Assembly (NCBI RefSeq): GCF_030371825.1
Contig: NZ_JAUDDM010000011.1
Length of the DNA: 61,088 bases
Origin: Collinsella sp944321445
GTDB taxonomy: Bacteria; Actinomycetota; Coriobacteriia; Coriobacteriales; Coriobacteriaceae
Direction: 5' to 3' (one strand)
The position numbers and the translations under genes were made by a program. Shown here piece by piece: positions 44,481 to 53,259 of this stretch. Every line of letters starts with the position of its first letter. Position 1 is the first letter of the stretch. Under the pieces are notes generated by a model. It worked only from the letters and a program-made list of their open reading frames with translations, ran no database searches and was not told the origin of the DNA.

Positions 44481-46276
44481 TCGAGATAGACCATCTTCGC
44501 TACACCTATGACGGCACCGCGTGGGCGCTCGACGACGTGACCCTGCGCATCGCGGACGGCGAGTTCGTGTGCCTTTTGGGTGGCAACGGGTCGGGCAAGT
44601 CCACGCTCGCCAAGCACCTGAACGCCCTGCTCGTGCCCGATGAAGGCCGCGTGATGGTCGACGGGCTCAACACAGCGGATCCCGAGTTCGTCTACGACAT
44701 CCGCTCTTCGGTGGGCTATGTCTTCCAGAATCCAGATGACCAGCTGGTGGCGACGCTCGTGGAAGACGACGTCGCGTTCGGGCCGGAAAACCTGGGCGTC
44801 GCGCCCGATGACATCGCCGTGGCGGTGCGCGATGCCCTGCGCGAGGTGGGGCTCACGGACTTCGAGCGCCACGAGACCTATGCGCTGTCCGGCGGCCAAA
44901 AGCAGCGCGTCGCCATCGCCGGCGTGCTGGCCATGCGTCCTCGCGTGCTCGTGCTCGACGAGGCATCCGCTATGCTCGACCCGCGCGGCCGTGCAGGCCT
45001 CATGCGCGTATGCCGCGAGCTGCACGACGCGGGCATGACCATCGTCATGATCACCCACTATATGGAAGAGGCGGCGTTGGCAGACCGCGTCGTGGTGCTC
45101 GATGCAGGCAAGATCGCGCTCGAAGGCACACCCGCCGACGTGCTGGCGCGCGCCGCTGAGCTCGAGCGGCTGAATCTCGAGGTCCCTCCGTCGTGCCGGC
45201 TGGGTCTGGCGCTGCAGCGGCGCGGGGTGCCCATTGCTGCCTATGTGGACGAGCGCGACGCGGTGCATGCGATCGAGCGGCTCGTGAGCGGGGAAGCGGC
45301 GCAGCCGGCACGTCCGGATGCACCATCCCAAGCGGCAGTTGCCGCGTCGGGTGAGCCCCTCATCTCGTTTGACCACGTGAGCTTCAGCTATGAGACCTCC
45401 GCGCGCGAGCGCTCGCGTCGCCGGCGGAAAAAGCGCGCGAAGAAACGTGCCGCCTGGGGCAGCGACCCCGAGGCGGTGTGGGCGCTTCACAACGTCGACC
45501 TCACCGTGCATCGCGGCGAGTTTCTGGGCATCGCCGGCCACACCGGCTCGGGCAAATCGACGCTCATCCAGCATATGAACGGCCTGGTGCACCCCACCAT
45601 GGGCCGCGTATCGGTGCGCGGGAACGACCTTGCCGACAAGCATGCGTCCGCGCAGGCAAAAACGCTCGTGGGACTGGTGTTCCAATACCCCGAGCACCAG
45701 TTGTTCGCGAACACCGTGTACGAGGACGTCGCTTTTGGTCCGCGCAACCTGGGGCTTTCCGCCGACGAGGTGGACGAGCGCGTGCATGAGGCGCTCGCGC
45801 TCGTTGGTTTGGGCTTCGACGAGGTCGCGCAGAAGAGCCCCTTCGCGCTTTCCGGTGGTCAGCAGCGCCGCTGCGCGTTTGCCGGCGTGCTCGCCATGCG
45901 CCCGGAGGTGCTCGTGCTCGACGAGCCCGCCGCGGGCCTTGACCCGGCGGCGCGCCGTGACTTTTTGGGGCTCATCGCGCGCCTGCACAGCCAGGGCCTC
46001 ACGGTGGTCATGGTCTCGCATAGCATGGACGACCTCGCGGAGCTTTGCGACCGCGTCGTCGTGATGAACGAGGGCGGCGTGCTTATGGACGGCACTCCGC
46101 GCGAGGTGTTCTGCCGTGCCGACGAGCTGCGCCGCGTGGGTCTGGGACTTCCCGCCGCGCAGCGCATGGCAGGTGCGCTGCGCGCGGACGGACTTCCCCT
46201 CGCCGCAGACCGGCTCTACACCATCGAGAGTCTTGCCGATGAGCTTGCGCGCCTGGCGGGGGAGGAGACCCGATGA
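44477..46276 (+). CDS. Fused energy-coupling factor ATPase EcfA-EcfA'
   Basis: A 599-residue protein with two ABC ATPase domains in one chain, normally two proteins (EcfA1/EcfA2). Domain 1 (~1-235): Walker A GGNGSGKST near 35, signature LSGGQKQR, Walker B VLVLDEASAMLD. Domain 2 (~295-545): Walker A GHTGSGKST near 354, signature LSGGQQRR, Walker B VLVLDEPAAGLD. A very basic linker (RERSRRRRKKRAKKR) lies near 308-325. It powers RibU and probably other S components such as BioY at 17490. ATGA overlaps couple it to ribU and ecfT. Confidence 0.94.
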   Translation: MIEIDHLRYTYDGTAWALDDVTLRIADGEFVCLLGGNGSGKSTLAKHLNALLVPDEGRVMVDGLNTADPEFVYDIRSSVGYVFQNPDDQLVATLVEDDVAFGPENLGVAPDDIAVAVRDALREVGLTDFERHETYALSGGQKQRVAIAGVLAMRPRVLVLDEASAMLDPRGRAGLMRVCRELHDAGMTIVMITHYMEEAALADRVVVLDAGKIALEGTPADVLARAAELERLNLEVPPSCRLGLALQRRGVPIAAYVDERDAVHAIERLVSGEAAQPARPDAPSQAAVAASGEPLISFDHVSFSYETSARERSRRRRKKRAKKRAAWGSDPEAVWALHNVDLTVHRGEFLGIAGHTGSGKSTLIQHMNGLVHPTMGRVSVRGNDLADKHASAQAKTLVGLVFQYPEHQLFANTVYEDVAFGPRNLGLSADEVDERVHEALALVGLGFDEVAQKSPFALSGGQQRRCAFAGVLAMRPEVLVLDEPAAGLDPAARRDFLGLIARLHSQGLTVVMVSHSMDDLAELCDRVVVMNEGGVLMDGTPREVFCRADELRRVGLGLPAAQRMAGALRADGLPLAADRLYTIESLADELARLAGEETR

Positions 46277-47061
46277 GCGAGGTCTTCTCCTTCGGCAGCT
46301 ACTACCCGGGCGAGAGCCTGCTGCACCGGCTCGATCCGCGCACCAAGCTGCTGGGGGGCGTCGCGTTCCTCATCATCTCGCTGCTTGCGCGCGATTTCTT
46401 GGCGCTCGCCGCCATCGGGGCGTTCGTGATCGCGCTCTACGCCATCGCAGGCGTTCCCGCCGGTCGCGCGGCCCGCTCGCTCGCGCCGCTGCTCGCCATC
46501 GTCGTGGTCGTGTCGGTCCTGCGGCTGTTCACCGACCATAGCGGTCCTATGCTCTTCCAACTCGGCATCTTCAGTGTGAGCGAGGGCAGCCTGTATTCGT
46601 GTGCATTCACGGCGGTACGCATGCTGTTCATGATGTGCGGCATGAGCCTCGTGACCATGACCACCATGACGCTCGACCTCACGCAGGCGGTGGAGCGCCT
46701 GCTCGCGCCGTTTGCGCGCGTGGGCCTGCCCGCCCACGAGCTGGGTATGATGCTCGGCATCGCGCTGCGCTTCATGCCGCAGTTTGCCACGGAGCTGCAG
46801 ACCACCTATCGCGCGCAGGTGAGCCGCGGCGCGCGCGTGGCGTCCGGCCCCTTGGGCAGCGTGCGCATGCTCTCGAGCGTGTCCATCCCGCTGTTCGCGA
46901 GCATCTTCCGCCATGCCGAGACGCTGTCTGCCGCCATGGATGCGCGCTGCTACCACGGCGAGGAGGGCCGCACGCGCATGCATCCGCTGCGCTATGCCCC
47001 TCGCGATGCCGTTGCCGCTGTGGTGCTGGCGGCGCTCGCCCTGTGCGTCGTCCTCGTATAA
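46273..47061 (+). CDS. ecfT: Energy-coupling factor transmembrane component EcfT
   Basis: A 262-residue T component linking EcfA to S components. N-terminal SYYPGESLLHRLDPRTKLLGGVAFLI is the family start. Hydrophobic segments are followed by the coupling motifs in LGMMLGIALRFMPQ and RGARVASG...and SAAMDARCYHG near the C-terminus. Starts by ATGA overlap with the ATPase gene. Last gene of the FMN-regulated operon. Confidence 0.93.
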   Translation: MSEVFSFGSYYPGESLLHRLDPRTKLLGGVAFLIISLLARDFLALAAIGAFVIALYAIAGVPAGRAARSLAPLLAIVVVVSVLRLFTDHSGPMLFQLGIFSVSEGSLYSCAFTAVRMLFMMCGMSLVTMTTMTLDLTQAVERLLAPFARVGLPAHELGMMLGIALRFMPQFATELQTTYRAQVSRGARVASGPLGSVRMLSSVSIPLFASIFRHAETLSAAMDARCYHGEEGRTRMHPLRYAPRDAVAAVVLAALALCVVLV

Positions 47062-47110
47062 GCCGGGCTGCACGGCACGGTTTTCCGCATACATAATCCA
47101 GGAGGTTCCC

Positions 47111-47554
47111 ATGACATCGAACGATAGTGAACGCGCCGCCGTGAGCGAGGGGCTGAACACCGTCCTGCGCTACCTCACGTCGATTCCGGCGTGGTATCTG
47201 GCCACCAGCGTGAACGACCAGCCGCATGTGCGCCCGTTCTCGTTTGCGGCGGTGCAAGACGGCAAGTTGTGGTTTTGCACGGCGACCACCAAAGACGTGT
47301 GGGAAGAGCTGGTGCAGAACCAGCGCATCGAGGCGACCGCCTGGTGGCCGGGGCATGGCTGGCTCATCTTGCGCGGCCGCGCCGGGCTGGACGACCGCGC
47401 GAACCCCGAGCTGCGCGAGGCGGGCTGGAAGCATCTCGAGGGCCTGGGCGAGCACTACGACGGCCCCGACGATCCCACGCTGGTGTTTTTCAGCGTCGAG
47501 GACCCGCAAGCGTGGATTTGCAACCACGATGAATGGAAACCGGTCGAGCTGTAG
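47111..47554 (+). CDS. Pyridoxamine 5'-phosphate oxidase-like flavoprotein (first of two)
   Basis: A 147-residue split-barrel flavin-binding protein of the PNPOx-like family: IPAWYLATSVNDQPHVRPFSF near the N-terminus, then WFCTATTKDVWEELVQNQRIEATAW. The substrate is unknown; such small members usually bind FMN, haem or F420. ATG after AGGAGG. Closely related to the next gene, so a tandem duplication. It follows the riboflavin transporter operon by ~50 nt and may be co-transcribed (a flavin link is inference). Confidence 0.82.
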   Translation: MTSNDSERAAVSEGLNTVLRYLTSIPAWYLATSVNDQPHVRPFSFAAVQDGKLWFCTATTKDVWEELVQNQRIEATAWWPGHGWLILRGRAGLDDRANPELREAGWKHLEGLGEHYDGPDDPTLVFFSVEDPQAWICNHDEWKPVEL

Positions 47555-47569
47555 CTAAAGGAGCACTCC

Positions 47570-47989
47570 ATGGACGAGATCGTATCCTACCTGACGGGAA
47601 TCCCCGCATGGTATCTGGCCACCATCGACGAGACCGACCCCGAGCAGCCGCGCGTGCGCCCCTTCTCGTTTGCGTGTGCCGATGCCGGCAAGCTGTGGTT
47701 TTGCACCTCGCGCGACAAGGACGTGTGGCGCGAGCTGTCCGCGCACCCCAAGTTCGAGCTGTCCGGCTGGAAGCCGGGCTCATATTGGATCGTTGTGAGC
47801 GGCGAGGCGGATTTGGCGGACGATGCCCAGGTGAGCGATGCCGTGCGCCAGGCGGGCTTCAAGCACATGGTGGGAATCGGCGAGGAACACGCCTCGGCAA
47901 ACGACGGACGCCTCGCGTTCTTCAGCGTACGCCGCGGTGTCGCCCGCTTATGCGACATCGACGGCAGTGAGCGCCGCTTCGAGTTCTAG
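47570..47989 (+). CDS. Pyridoxamine 5'-phosphate oxidase-like flavoprotein (second of two)
   Basis: A 139-residue paralogue of the preceding gene: IPAWYLATIDETDPEQPRVRPFSF, LWFCTSRDKDVWRELSAHPKFELSGW, and GFKHMVGIGEEHASANDGRLAFFSV. It lacks the first ~17 residues of its neighbour. ATG after AAAGGAG, 15 nt behind the first copy, so both are translated from one message. The two have diverged well beyond a recent copy, suggesting separate roles or a heterodimer. Confidence 0.82.
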   Translation: MDEIVSYLTGIPAWYLATIDETDPEQPRVRPFSFACADAGKLWFCTSRDKDVWRELSAHPKFELSGWKPGSYWIVVSGEADLADDAQVSDAVRQAGFKHMVGIGEEHASANDGRLAFFSVRRGVARLCDIDGSERRFEF

Positions 47990-48039
47990 GGGAGGCGTCG
48001 GGCTCACCGTTTCCGCCCGCCTGCGTGCTTCTGTTTCAG

Positions 48040-48127
48040 TGACCCCCTGCAGACCTTGCTCTTTCCCACATCTGGAAGCCGTGAAGGCGTTCCAGATGTG
48101 GGAAGGGGCAAGGTCTGCAGGGGGTCA
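48040..48127. repeat. 38-bp near-perfect inverted repeat
   Basis: Arms 48040-48077 and 48090-48127 match at 36 of 38 positions with a 12-nt loop. The outer end TGACCCCCT resembles the ends of the palindromes at 20006 and 54653. It ends the 47111-47989 transcript side and lies in the 327-bp gap before argC. Confidence 0.92.
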
Positions 48128-48262
48128 TCGAATTTCGCTGCCCGCACCGATGCTTCCGGGCGTCCGGCAATGTTGCAAGTAGATAACGCTTGCATTCCTG
48201 CCGCCCGGCACCCTCCGCATAGTGATAAGCTCCCGTACTGTTCTATATCCAGAATGCCGTCA

Positions 48263-48297
48263 TGCGAAAATATGCATGATTGAGCTCATTTTATACA
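48263..48297 (+). promoter_or_regulatory. Two putative ARG boxes (ArgR operator) before argC
   Basis: TGCGAAAATATGCA at 48263-48276 matches 10 of 12 defined positions of the ARG box TGNATWWWWATNCA. GCTCATTTTATACA at 48284-48297 keeps the second half-site. Their start-to-start spacing of 21 bp is the spacing usual for paired ARG boxes. The block is A+T-rich in a G+C-rich region and ends 19 nt before the argC ATG. ArgR control of the operon is therefore likely. Confidence 0.6.
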
Positions 48298-48316
48298 GTT
48301 TTGGAGATGAAGGACC

Positions 48317-49387
48317 ATGGCGTACAAGGTTGCGGTCGTCGGAGCGGCGGGCTATGCGGGAATCGAGGCCGTGCGTCTGCTGCTGGACCACCCCGCCTTC
48401 AACCTCGTTGCCATCACGTCCAACGCCGATGCCGGGCAGTCGCTCGCCAGCGTCTACCCCTCGTTTGCGGGCGTGAGCGACCTTACGTTCACCACGCATG
48501 ACGATCCCGTTCTTGCCACGTGCGACGCCGTGTTCTTGGCCGTGCCGCATACCGCTGCGCTCGCGGCGGCCCCCGGCCTGCTTGCTGCCGGCGTTTCGGT
48601 GTTCGACCTGTCCGCCGACTACCGCCTGTCTGACCCCGCGGTCTACGAGGCATGGTACAACACCCCGCATACCTCGCCCGAGCTGCTCGCAACGCGCGCC
48701 TTCGGCCTGCCGGAGCTCTTCGCGGACGACCTCTCCGCAGCCGCCGCGCGCCATGCCGCGGGCGAATCGGTGCTCGTCGCGTGCGCCGGCTGCTATCCCA
48801 CCGCGACCTCGCTGGGCGCCTTCCCAGCCGTCAACGCCGGCTGGATGGCCGCCGGTGCCGCCGTGGTCGTCGATGCCATCTCGGGTGTGACGGGTGCCGG
48901 CAAGTCTGCCAACGCGCGCACGCATTACTGCAGCGCCGACGAGAACGTCGAGGCATACGGCGTGTGCAAGCACCGCCACACGCCCGAGATCGAGCAGATT
49001 CTAGGCCTGCCGGACCGCGTGGTCTTCACCCCGCATCTCGCGCCGCTCAAGCGCGGCCTGCTTTCCACCGTGAACATCCCGCTCGCGGAAGGCGTCGCCC
49101 AAACGCTCACGACGGAGGAAGCCGTCGAGCGCTATCGCGCCTTCTACCAGGGCCGTCCCTTCGTGCGCGTGCTCGATGCCGGGCAGATGCCCAAGACCTC
49201 GTCGGTCGCGGGCTCCAACGCCTGCCAGATCGGTCTTGCCGTGAACGCCCGCGCGCGCATGCTCGTGGTGACCTCCGCCATCGACAACCTGTGCAAGGGC
49301 GCCGCCGGCCAGGCCATCCAGTGCGCGAACGTCGTGTTCGGGCTTGACGAGCGAAGCGGCCTTCCGCTCACCGCGCTGCCGGTGTAG
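48317..49387 (+). CDS. argC: N-acetyl-gamma-glutamyl-phosphate reductase
   Basis: Third step of arginine synthesis: NADPH reduction of N-acetylglutamyl phosphate to the semialdehyde. 356 residues. NADP-binding GAAGYAGIEAVRLL at the N-terminus and active-site Cys159 in CAGCYPTATSLG; GVTGAGKSA and KHRHTPEIEQ contain catalytic-region residues. ATG at 48317 with a weak GGAGATGAAGGA site. First gene of argC-argJ-argB-argD behind putative ARG boxes. Confidence 0.95.
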   Translation: MAYKVAVVGAAGYAGIEAVRLLLDHPAFNLVAITSNADAGQSLASVYPSFAGVSDLTFTTHDDPVLATCDAVFLAVPHTAALAAAPGLLAAGVSVFDLSADYRLSDPAVYEAWYNTPHTSPELLATRAFGLPELFADDLSAAAARHAAGESVLVACAGCYPTATSLGAFPAVNAGWMAAGAAVVVDAISGVTGAGKSANARTHYCSADENVEAYGVCKHRHTPEIEQILGLPDRVVFTPHLAPLKRGLLSTVNIPLAEGVAQTLTTEEAVERYRAFYQGRPFVRVLDAGQMPKTSSVAGSNACQIGLAVNARARMLVVTSAIDNLCKGAAGQAIQCANVVFGLDERSGLPLTALPV

Positions 49388-49471
49388 CGGATCGCCCGAC
49401 CCCCTGCGCGCCGGCTGCGCTACACTGGGGTCTGCTCGAACCCGACGAGTCTTGTATTGGGAGTTGCCTCC

Positions 49472-50743
49472 ATGAACATCGATGCTTTTGATTCCCGCCT
49501 GCGCGCCGTTCCTCACGGCGGCGTGACCAGTGCCCAGGGCTTCCGCGCCGCCGGCATCCACGCCGGCTTCCGCAAGAACCCCGAGCGCGCCGATTTCGCG
49601 CTGCTCGTTGCCGACGAGCCCGTGAGCGCGGCAGGCGTGTTCACCACCAATCGCTTCTGCGCCGCGCCCGTGACCGTGTGCCGCGAGCACCTGGGCGGGG
49701 CCGACTGCGGCTATGGCACGGTGCGCGCAATTGCCATCAACTCGGGTAACGCCAACGCGGCTACCGGCGAGCCGGGCATCGCGGTGGCGAAGGAGACCTG
49801 CAGCATCGTCTCCCAAATCGTGGGCTGCGACCCGGAGCAGGTGCTTGTGGCATCGACGGGCGTCATCGGCCAGGAGCTCGATATCGCGCCGTTCGAGATG
49901 GGCATTCCCGTCGCGTTCGAGCAGGCGTCACGCGACGGCGGCGCCGATGCTGCGCGCGCCATCATGACCACGGACACGCATTCCAAGGAGTACGCCGTCA
50001 CCTACGAAAGCGGCGTGCTGGAATACGTCGACCGCACGTTCACCGTGGGCGGCATGTGCAAGGGCTCGGGCATGATCATGCCCAACATGGCGACCATGAT
50101 CGCCGTCATTACCACCGATGCGCCGGTGGAGCCGCAGACGCTGCACACCATCCTCACCTCGTGTGTGAAACAAACGTTCAACAAGGTCACGGTCGATTCC
50201 GACACCTCGACCAACGACACCTGCATCATGCTTGCATCCGGTGCCGCGGCGGCGGGCGCACAACCCATCCGCGAGGGCAGCGAGGCCTATGAGGAGCTTG
50301 CCTATGCCGTGCACGTGGTGTGCGAGGGCCTGGCGCGCGCTATCGCGTCGGATGGCGAGGGCGCGTCGCGCCTGGTGACCGTCACCGTCACCGGAGCGCC
50401 CACCGATGAGGACGCCGACGTCGCCGCGCGCGCTGTGGCGAACTCGCCGCTGGTGAAGACTGCCATCGCTGGCCACGATTGCAACTGGGGCCGCATCGCC
50501 ATGGCGCTCGGCAAGTGCGGCGTTGCCTTCGACCAGGGCGATGTGTCCATCGACATCATGGGCATGCCCGTGTGCCGCGACGGCCTTACCGTGCCGTTCG
50601 ACGAGGACGAGGCCCTGCGACGATTCGAGGCACCCGAGATCGAGATCTCGGCAGACCTCGGCGCCGGCGAGGGCACGGCGACGGTCTGGACGTGCGACCT
50701 TACCCACGAGTACATCACCATCAACGGCGATTACCGTACCTAG
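49472..50743 (+). CDS. argJ: Glutamate N-acetyltransferase ArgJ
   Basis: Transfers acetyl from N-acetylornithine to glutamate; some members also use acetyl-CoA, and the sequence alone does not decide this. 423 residues. The self-cleavage region is GSGMIMPNMATMIA, with the nucleophilic Thr in the MAT-M motif. Further marks are INSGNANAATGEPG, VASTGVIGQEL and the C-terminal EYITINGDYRT. ATG at 49472 chosen over an in-frame TTG at 49457. A TACACT hexamer in the 84-nt gap to argC could be an internal promoter. Confidence 0.95.
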   Translation: MNIDAFDSRLRAVPHGGVTSAQGFRAAGIHAGFRKNPERADFALLVADEPVSAAGVFTTNRFCAAPVTVCREHLGGADCGYGTVRAIAINSGNANAATGEPGIAVAKETCSIVSQIVGCDPEQVLVASTGVIGQELDIAPFEMGIPVAFEQASRDGGADAARAIMTTDTHSKEYAVTYESGVLEYVDRTFTVGGMCKGSGMIMPNMATMIAVITTDAPVEPQTLHTILTSCVKQTFNKVTVDSDTSTNDTCIMLASGAAAAGAQPIREGSEAYEELAYAVHVVCEGLARAIASDGEGASRLVTVTVTGAPTDEDADVAARAVANSPLVKTAIAGHDCNWGRIAMALGKCGVAFDQGDVSIDIMGMPVCRDGLTVPFDEDEALRRFEAPEIEISADLGAGEGTATVWTCDLTHEYITINGDYRT

Positions 50744-50893
50744 ACGACCCTGCTTCCGCACCTGCGAAGCGCGGACCGCGAATGTTCTAGGCCCTCATTC
50801 CCGAGAGCTCATCCCCGGCACGTCGATGCCGGGGCGCTCGCCCGCTGCGGACTTCCCGCGGCGGGCGCGTTCTATCGATTGCGAGGCATTCCC

Positions 50894-51847
50894 ATGAAAT
50901 ACGCACGCGACGCTCACCTGTCCATGTCCAACGAGGAGACCGCGGAGCTCCTGTTCGAGGCCCTGCCGTGGATCAAAAACCTCACCGGCAAAACGGTCGT
51001 CATCAAGTACGGCGGCGCTGCCATGGTCGACCCGCAGCTGCGCGCCGACGTGATGAGCGACATCGTGCTGCTGAAGATCATCGGCATGAAGCCGGTCATC
51101 GTGCACGGCGGCGGCAAGGACATCAACGCCGCGCTGTCGCACTACGACATCCCGGTGCAGTTCAAAGACGGCCAGCGCGTCACCGACGATGCCACGATGG
51201 AGATCGTGCGCGAGGTGCTGGGTGGCAAGGTGAACCAGGAGCTCGTGGCGGCCATCAACGCGCACGGCAACCTCGCGGTGGGCGTGTGCGGCTCGGACGC
51301 CGGCACCATCATGGCCGAGCAACTCGATCCGGACCTGTGCCGCGTGGGCAAGATCACGCGCATCAACGCCGACTACCTCGAGAGCCTCATGGATGCGGAG
51401 TACATCCCCGTGGTGGCGACCATCGCGCAGGGCGAGGACGGCGGCTTCTACAACATCAACGCCGACGTCGCCGCCGGGCACATCGCGGCCGCGGTCCACG
51501 CGCACAAGGTGATCTTCCTCACCGACGTCGACGGCCTGTACGAGGACTTTTCGGACAAGGATTCCCTCATCTCCAACCTCACGCTCGAGGAGACCGAGGC
51601 CATGCTCGCGGCGGGCGAGGTCGACCGCGGCATGATTCCCAAGCTCGAGAGCTGCGTGTACGCGCTCAAGGCCGGCGTGTTCCGTTCGCACATCATCAAC
51701 GGCACCACGCCGCATTCGCTGCTGCTCGAGCTGCTTACCGACGCCGGCGTGGGCACCGTCATGCACTCGACCGACGTCGCCTACGAGCAGGACACGCATC
51801 CGCACCCGCTCACGCAATTCGCCGCGCGCCTATCAGAAAACATCTAA
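50894..51847 (+). CDS. argB: Acetylglutamate kinase
   Basis: Phosphorylates N-acetylglutamate, the step usually inhibited by arginine. 317 residues, a little longer than the ~260-residue insensitive type. The phosphate loop is VIKYGGAAM near residue 37, the substrate loop PVIVHGGGKDINAAL, and the ATP part FLTDVDGLYEDF. The N-terminal helix (SNEETAELLFEALPWIKNLTG) is the kind found in arginine-sensitive hexameric kinases, so feedback control is likely. The 150-nt gap after argJ holds two G+C-rich hairpins. Confidence 0.95.
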   Translation: MKYARDAHLSMSNEETAELLFEALPWIKNLTGKTVVIKYGGAAMVDPQLRADVMSDIVLLKIIGMKPVIVHGGGKDINAALSHYDIPVQFKDGQRVTDDATMEIVREVLGGKVNQELVAAINAHGNLAVGVCGSDAGTIMAEQLDPDLCRVGKITRINADYLESLMDAEYIPVVATIAQGEDGGFYNINADVAAGHIAAAVHAHKVIFLTDVDGLYEDFSDKDSLISNLTLEETEAMLAAGEVDRGMIPKLESCVYALKAGVFRSHIINGTTPHSLLLELLTDAGVGTVMHSTDVAYEQDTHPHPLTQFAARLSENI

Positions 51848-51848
51848 G

Positions 51849-51881
51849 CGACGCACTTCTCCCCAGGGAAGAAGTGCGTCG
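51849..51881. repeat. Hairpin inside the arg operon
   Basis: Stem CGACGCACTTCT (51849-51860) with AGAAGTGCGTCG (51870-51881), lying in the 56-nt gap between argB and argD. The same stem sequence occurs at 7399-7430 and, with a T-to-C change of a paired base, at 43596-43628. Confidence 0.88.
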
Positions 51882-51903
51882 TTAGAGCAGAAAGGAAGCA
51901 CCC

Positions 51904-53187
51904 ATGTCGCTCGCTCTTCAGAAATCTTTGGAATCCTCCTACGTGATGCCCACGTTCGGCCGCTCGGCAGTTGATTTCGTGAGCGGCCACGGGATGACGC
52001 TCGTCGGTGACGATGGCCGTGAGTATACGGACTTTCTCGCAGGTATCGGCGTGTGCTGCCTGGGCCACGGGCACCCCGCGCTCGTCGAGGCGGTGCGCGA
52101 ACAGGCGGAGCGGCTGCTCCATGTGTCCAACTATTACTACATCGAGCATCGCGGCCAAGTCGCGGCGCTGCTGTCCAAGCTGGCAAACGACGATCGCGAT
52201 GGCGCCCGCATCCTGGCCGATGCCATCTGGGCGGGTCGCGAAGACGAGGTCATCGCTGCCGCCACCCCCGCCGAGGGCGAGCAGGTGTGGGAGACATTTT
52301 TCGCCAACTCCGGCGCGGAGGCCAACGAGGGCTCGATGAAGCTCGCGCGCCTGTATGCCAAGCGTATCGGTAACGGCGGCAACACCATCGTGTGCCTGCG
52401 CGGCGGCTTCCACGGGCGCACGCTCGAGACCATCGCCGCCACCATGCAGGATTGGCTGCAGGACAGCTTCAAGCCGCTGCCGGGTGGCTTCGTGGCCTGC
52501 ACGCCCAACGACGTCGATGAGCTCACGGCGATTTTCGATCAGCTGGGCAGCGAGATCTGCGCCGTCATGTACGAGCCCATCCAGGGAGAATCGGGCGTGC
52601 ATCCGCTCACGCCCGAGTTCATGCACGCCGTGGAGCGCCTCGCCCACGAGCACGGGGCCCTGCTTATTGCCGACGAGGTGCAGACCGGCATCTTCCGCTC
52701 CGGCAAGCCGTTTGCGTTCCAGACCTATGGCGTCGAGCCGGACATCATGAGCTTGGCCAAAGGTATCGCCGGCGGCGTTCCCGCAGGTGCCGTCGTGGCC
52801 AAGAAGGAGATTGCGGACGTGTTCCGCCCGGGTGACCACGGCTCGACGTTCGGCGGCAGCTGTCTGGCGGTCGCCGCAGCCAAGGCGGTGCTGTGCGAGC
52901 TTGTGCGCGGCGCCTACGATGATCACGCGGCGGCGGTCGGCGCTTACCTTGCGCTGAAGCTGGCCGACGTTCCGCACGTCACCGAGGTGCGTGGAAGCGG
53001 TCTCATGGTGGGCTGCGACCTCGACGACACGGTGGCCGATGCGCACGACGTGGTGGCCGCGATGCTCGAGGCCGGGTTTGTGATTAACGCGACCGGCGCC
53101 CACACGCTGCGCCTCCTGCCGCCGCTCATCTGCGAGCAAGCGGACGTCGATGCGCTCGCGGAGGCGCTGGCAAAGGTTTTGGCGTAG
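51904..53187 (+). CDS. argD: Acetylornithine aminotransferase
   Basis: PLP enzyme converting N-acetylglutamate semialdehyde to N-acetylornithine. 427 residues. The PLP lysine is in SLAKGIAGGVPAGA, with FFANSGAEANEGSMKLAR, GGFHGRT, EPIQGESGV and ADEVQTGIFRSG as class III aminotransferase marks. Between LLSKLAND and TFFANSG is an insertion of about 30 residues (DGARILADAIWAGREDE, then AAATPAEGEQ) compared with usual ArgD. ATG after AAAGGAAG. Last gene of the cluster. Confidence 0.94.
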   Translation: MSLALQKSLESSYVMPTFGRSAVDFVSGHGMTLVGDDGREYTDFLAGIGVCCLGHGHPALVEAVREQAERLLHVSNYYYIEHRGQVAALLSKLANDDRDGARILADAIWAGREDEVIAAATPAEGEQVWETFFANSGAEANEGSMKLARLYAKRIGNGGNTIVCLRGGFHGRTLETIAATMQDWLQDSFKPLPGGFVACTPNDVDELTAIFDQLGSEICAVMYEPIQGESGVHPLTPEFMHAVERLAHEHGALLIADEVQTGIFRSGKPFAFQTYGVEPDIMSLAKGIAGGVPAGAVVAKKEIADVFRPGDHGSTFGGSCLAVAAAKAVLCELVRGAYDDHAAAVGAYLALKLADVPHVTEVRGSGLMVGCDLDDTVADAHDVVAAMLEAGFVINATGAHTLRLLPPLICEQADVDALAEALAKVLA

Positions 53188-53207
53188 CGGCAAGCGATGC
53201 GATTGCG

Positions 53208-53243
53208 CGCGGCCGGTGGGGAAGTGACACCCTGCCGGCCGCG
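53208..53243. terminator. Hairpin between argD and the convergent acyltransferase gene
   Basis: Stem CGCGGCCGG (53208-53216) with CCGGCCGCG (53235-53243) in the 72-bp gap between the two convergent genes; probably serves as terminator for one or both. Confidence 0.6.
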
Positions 53244-53259
53244 TCATTGTATGCGGGCG

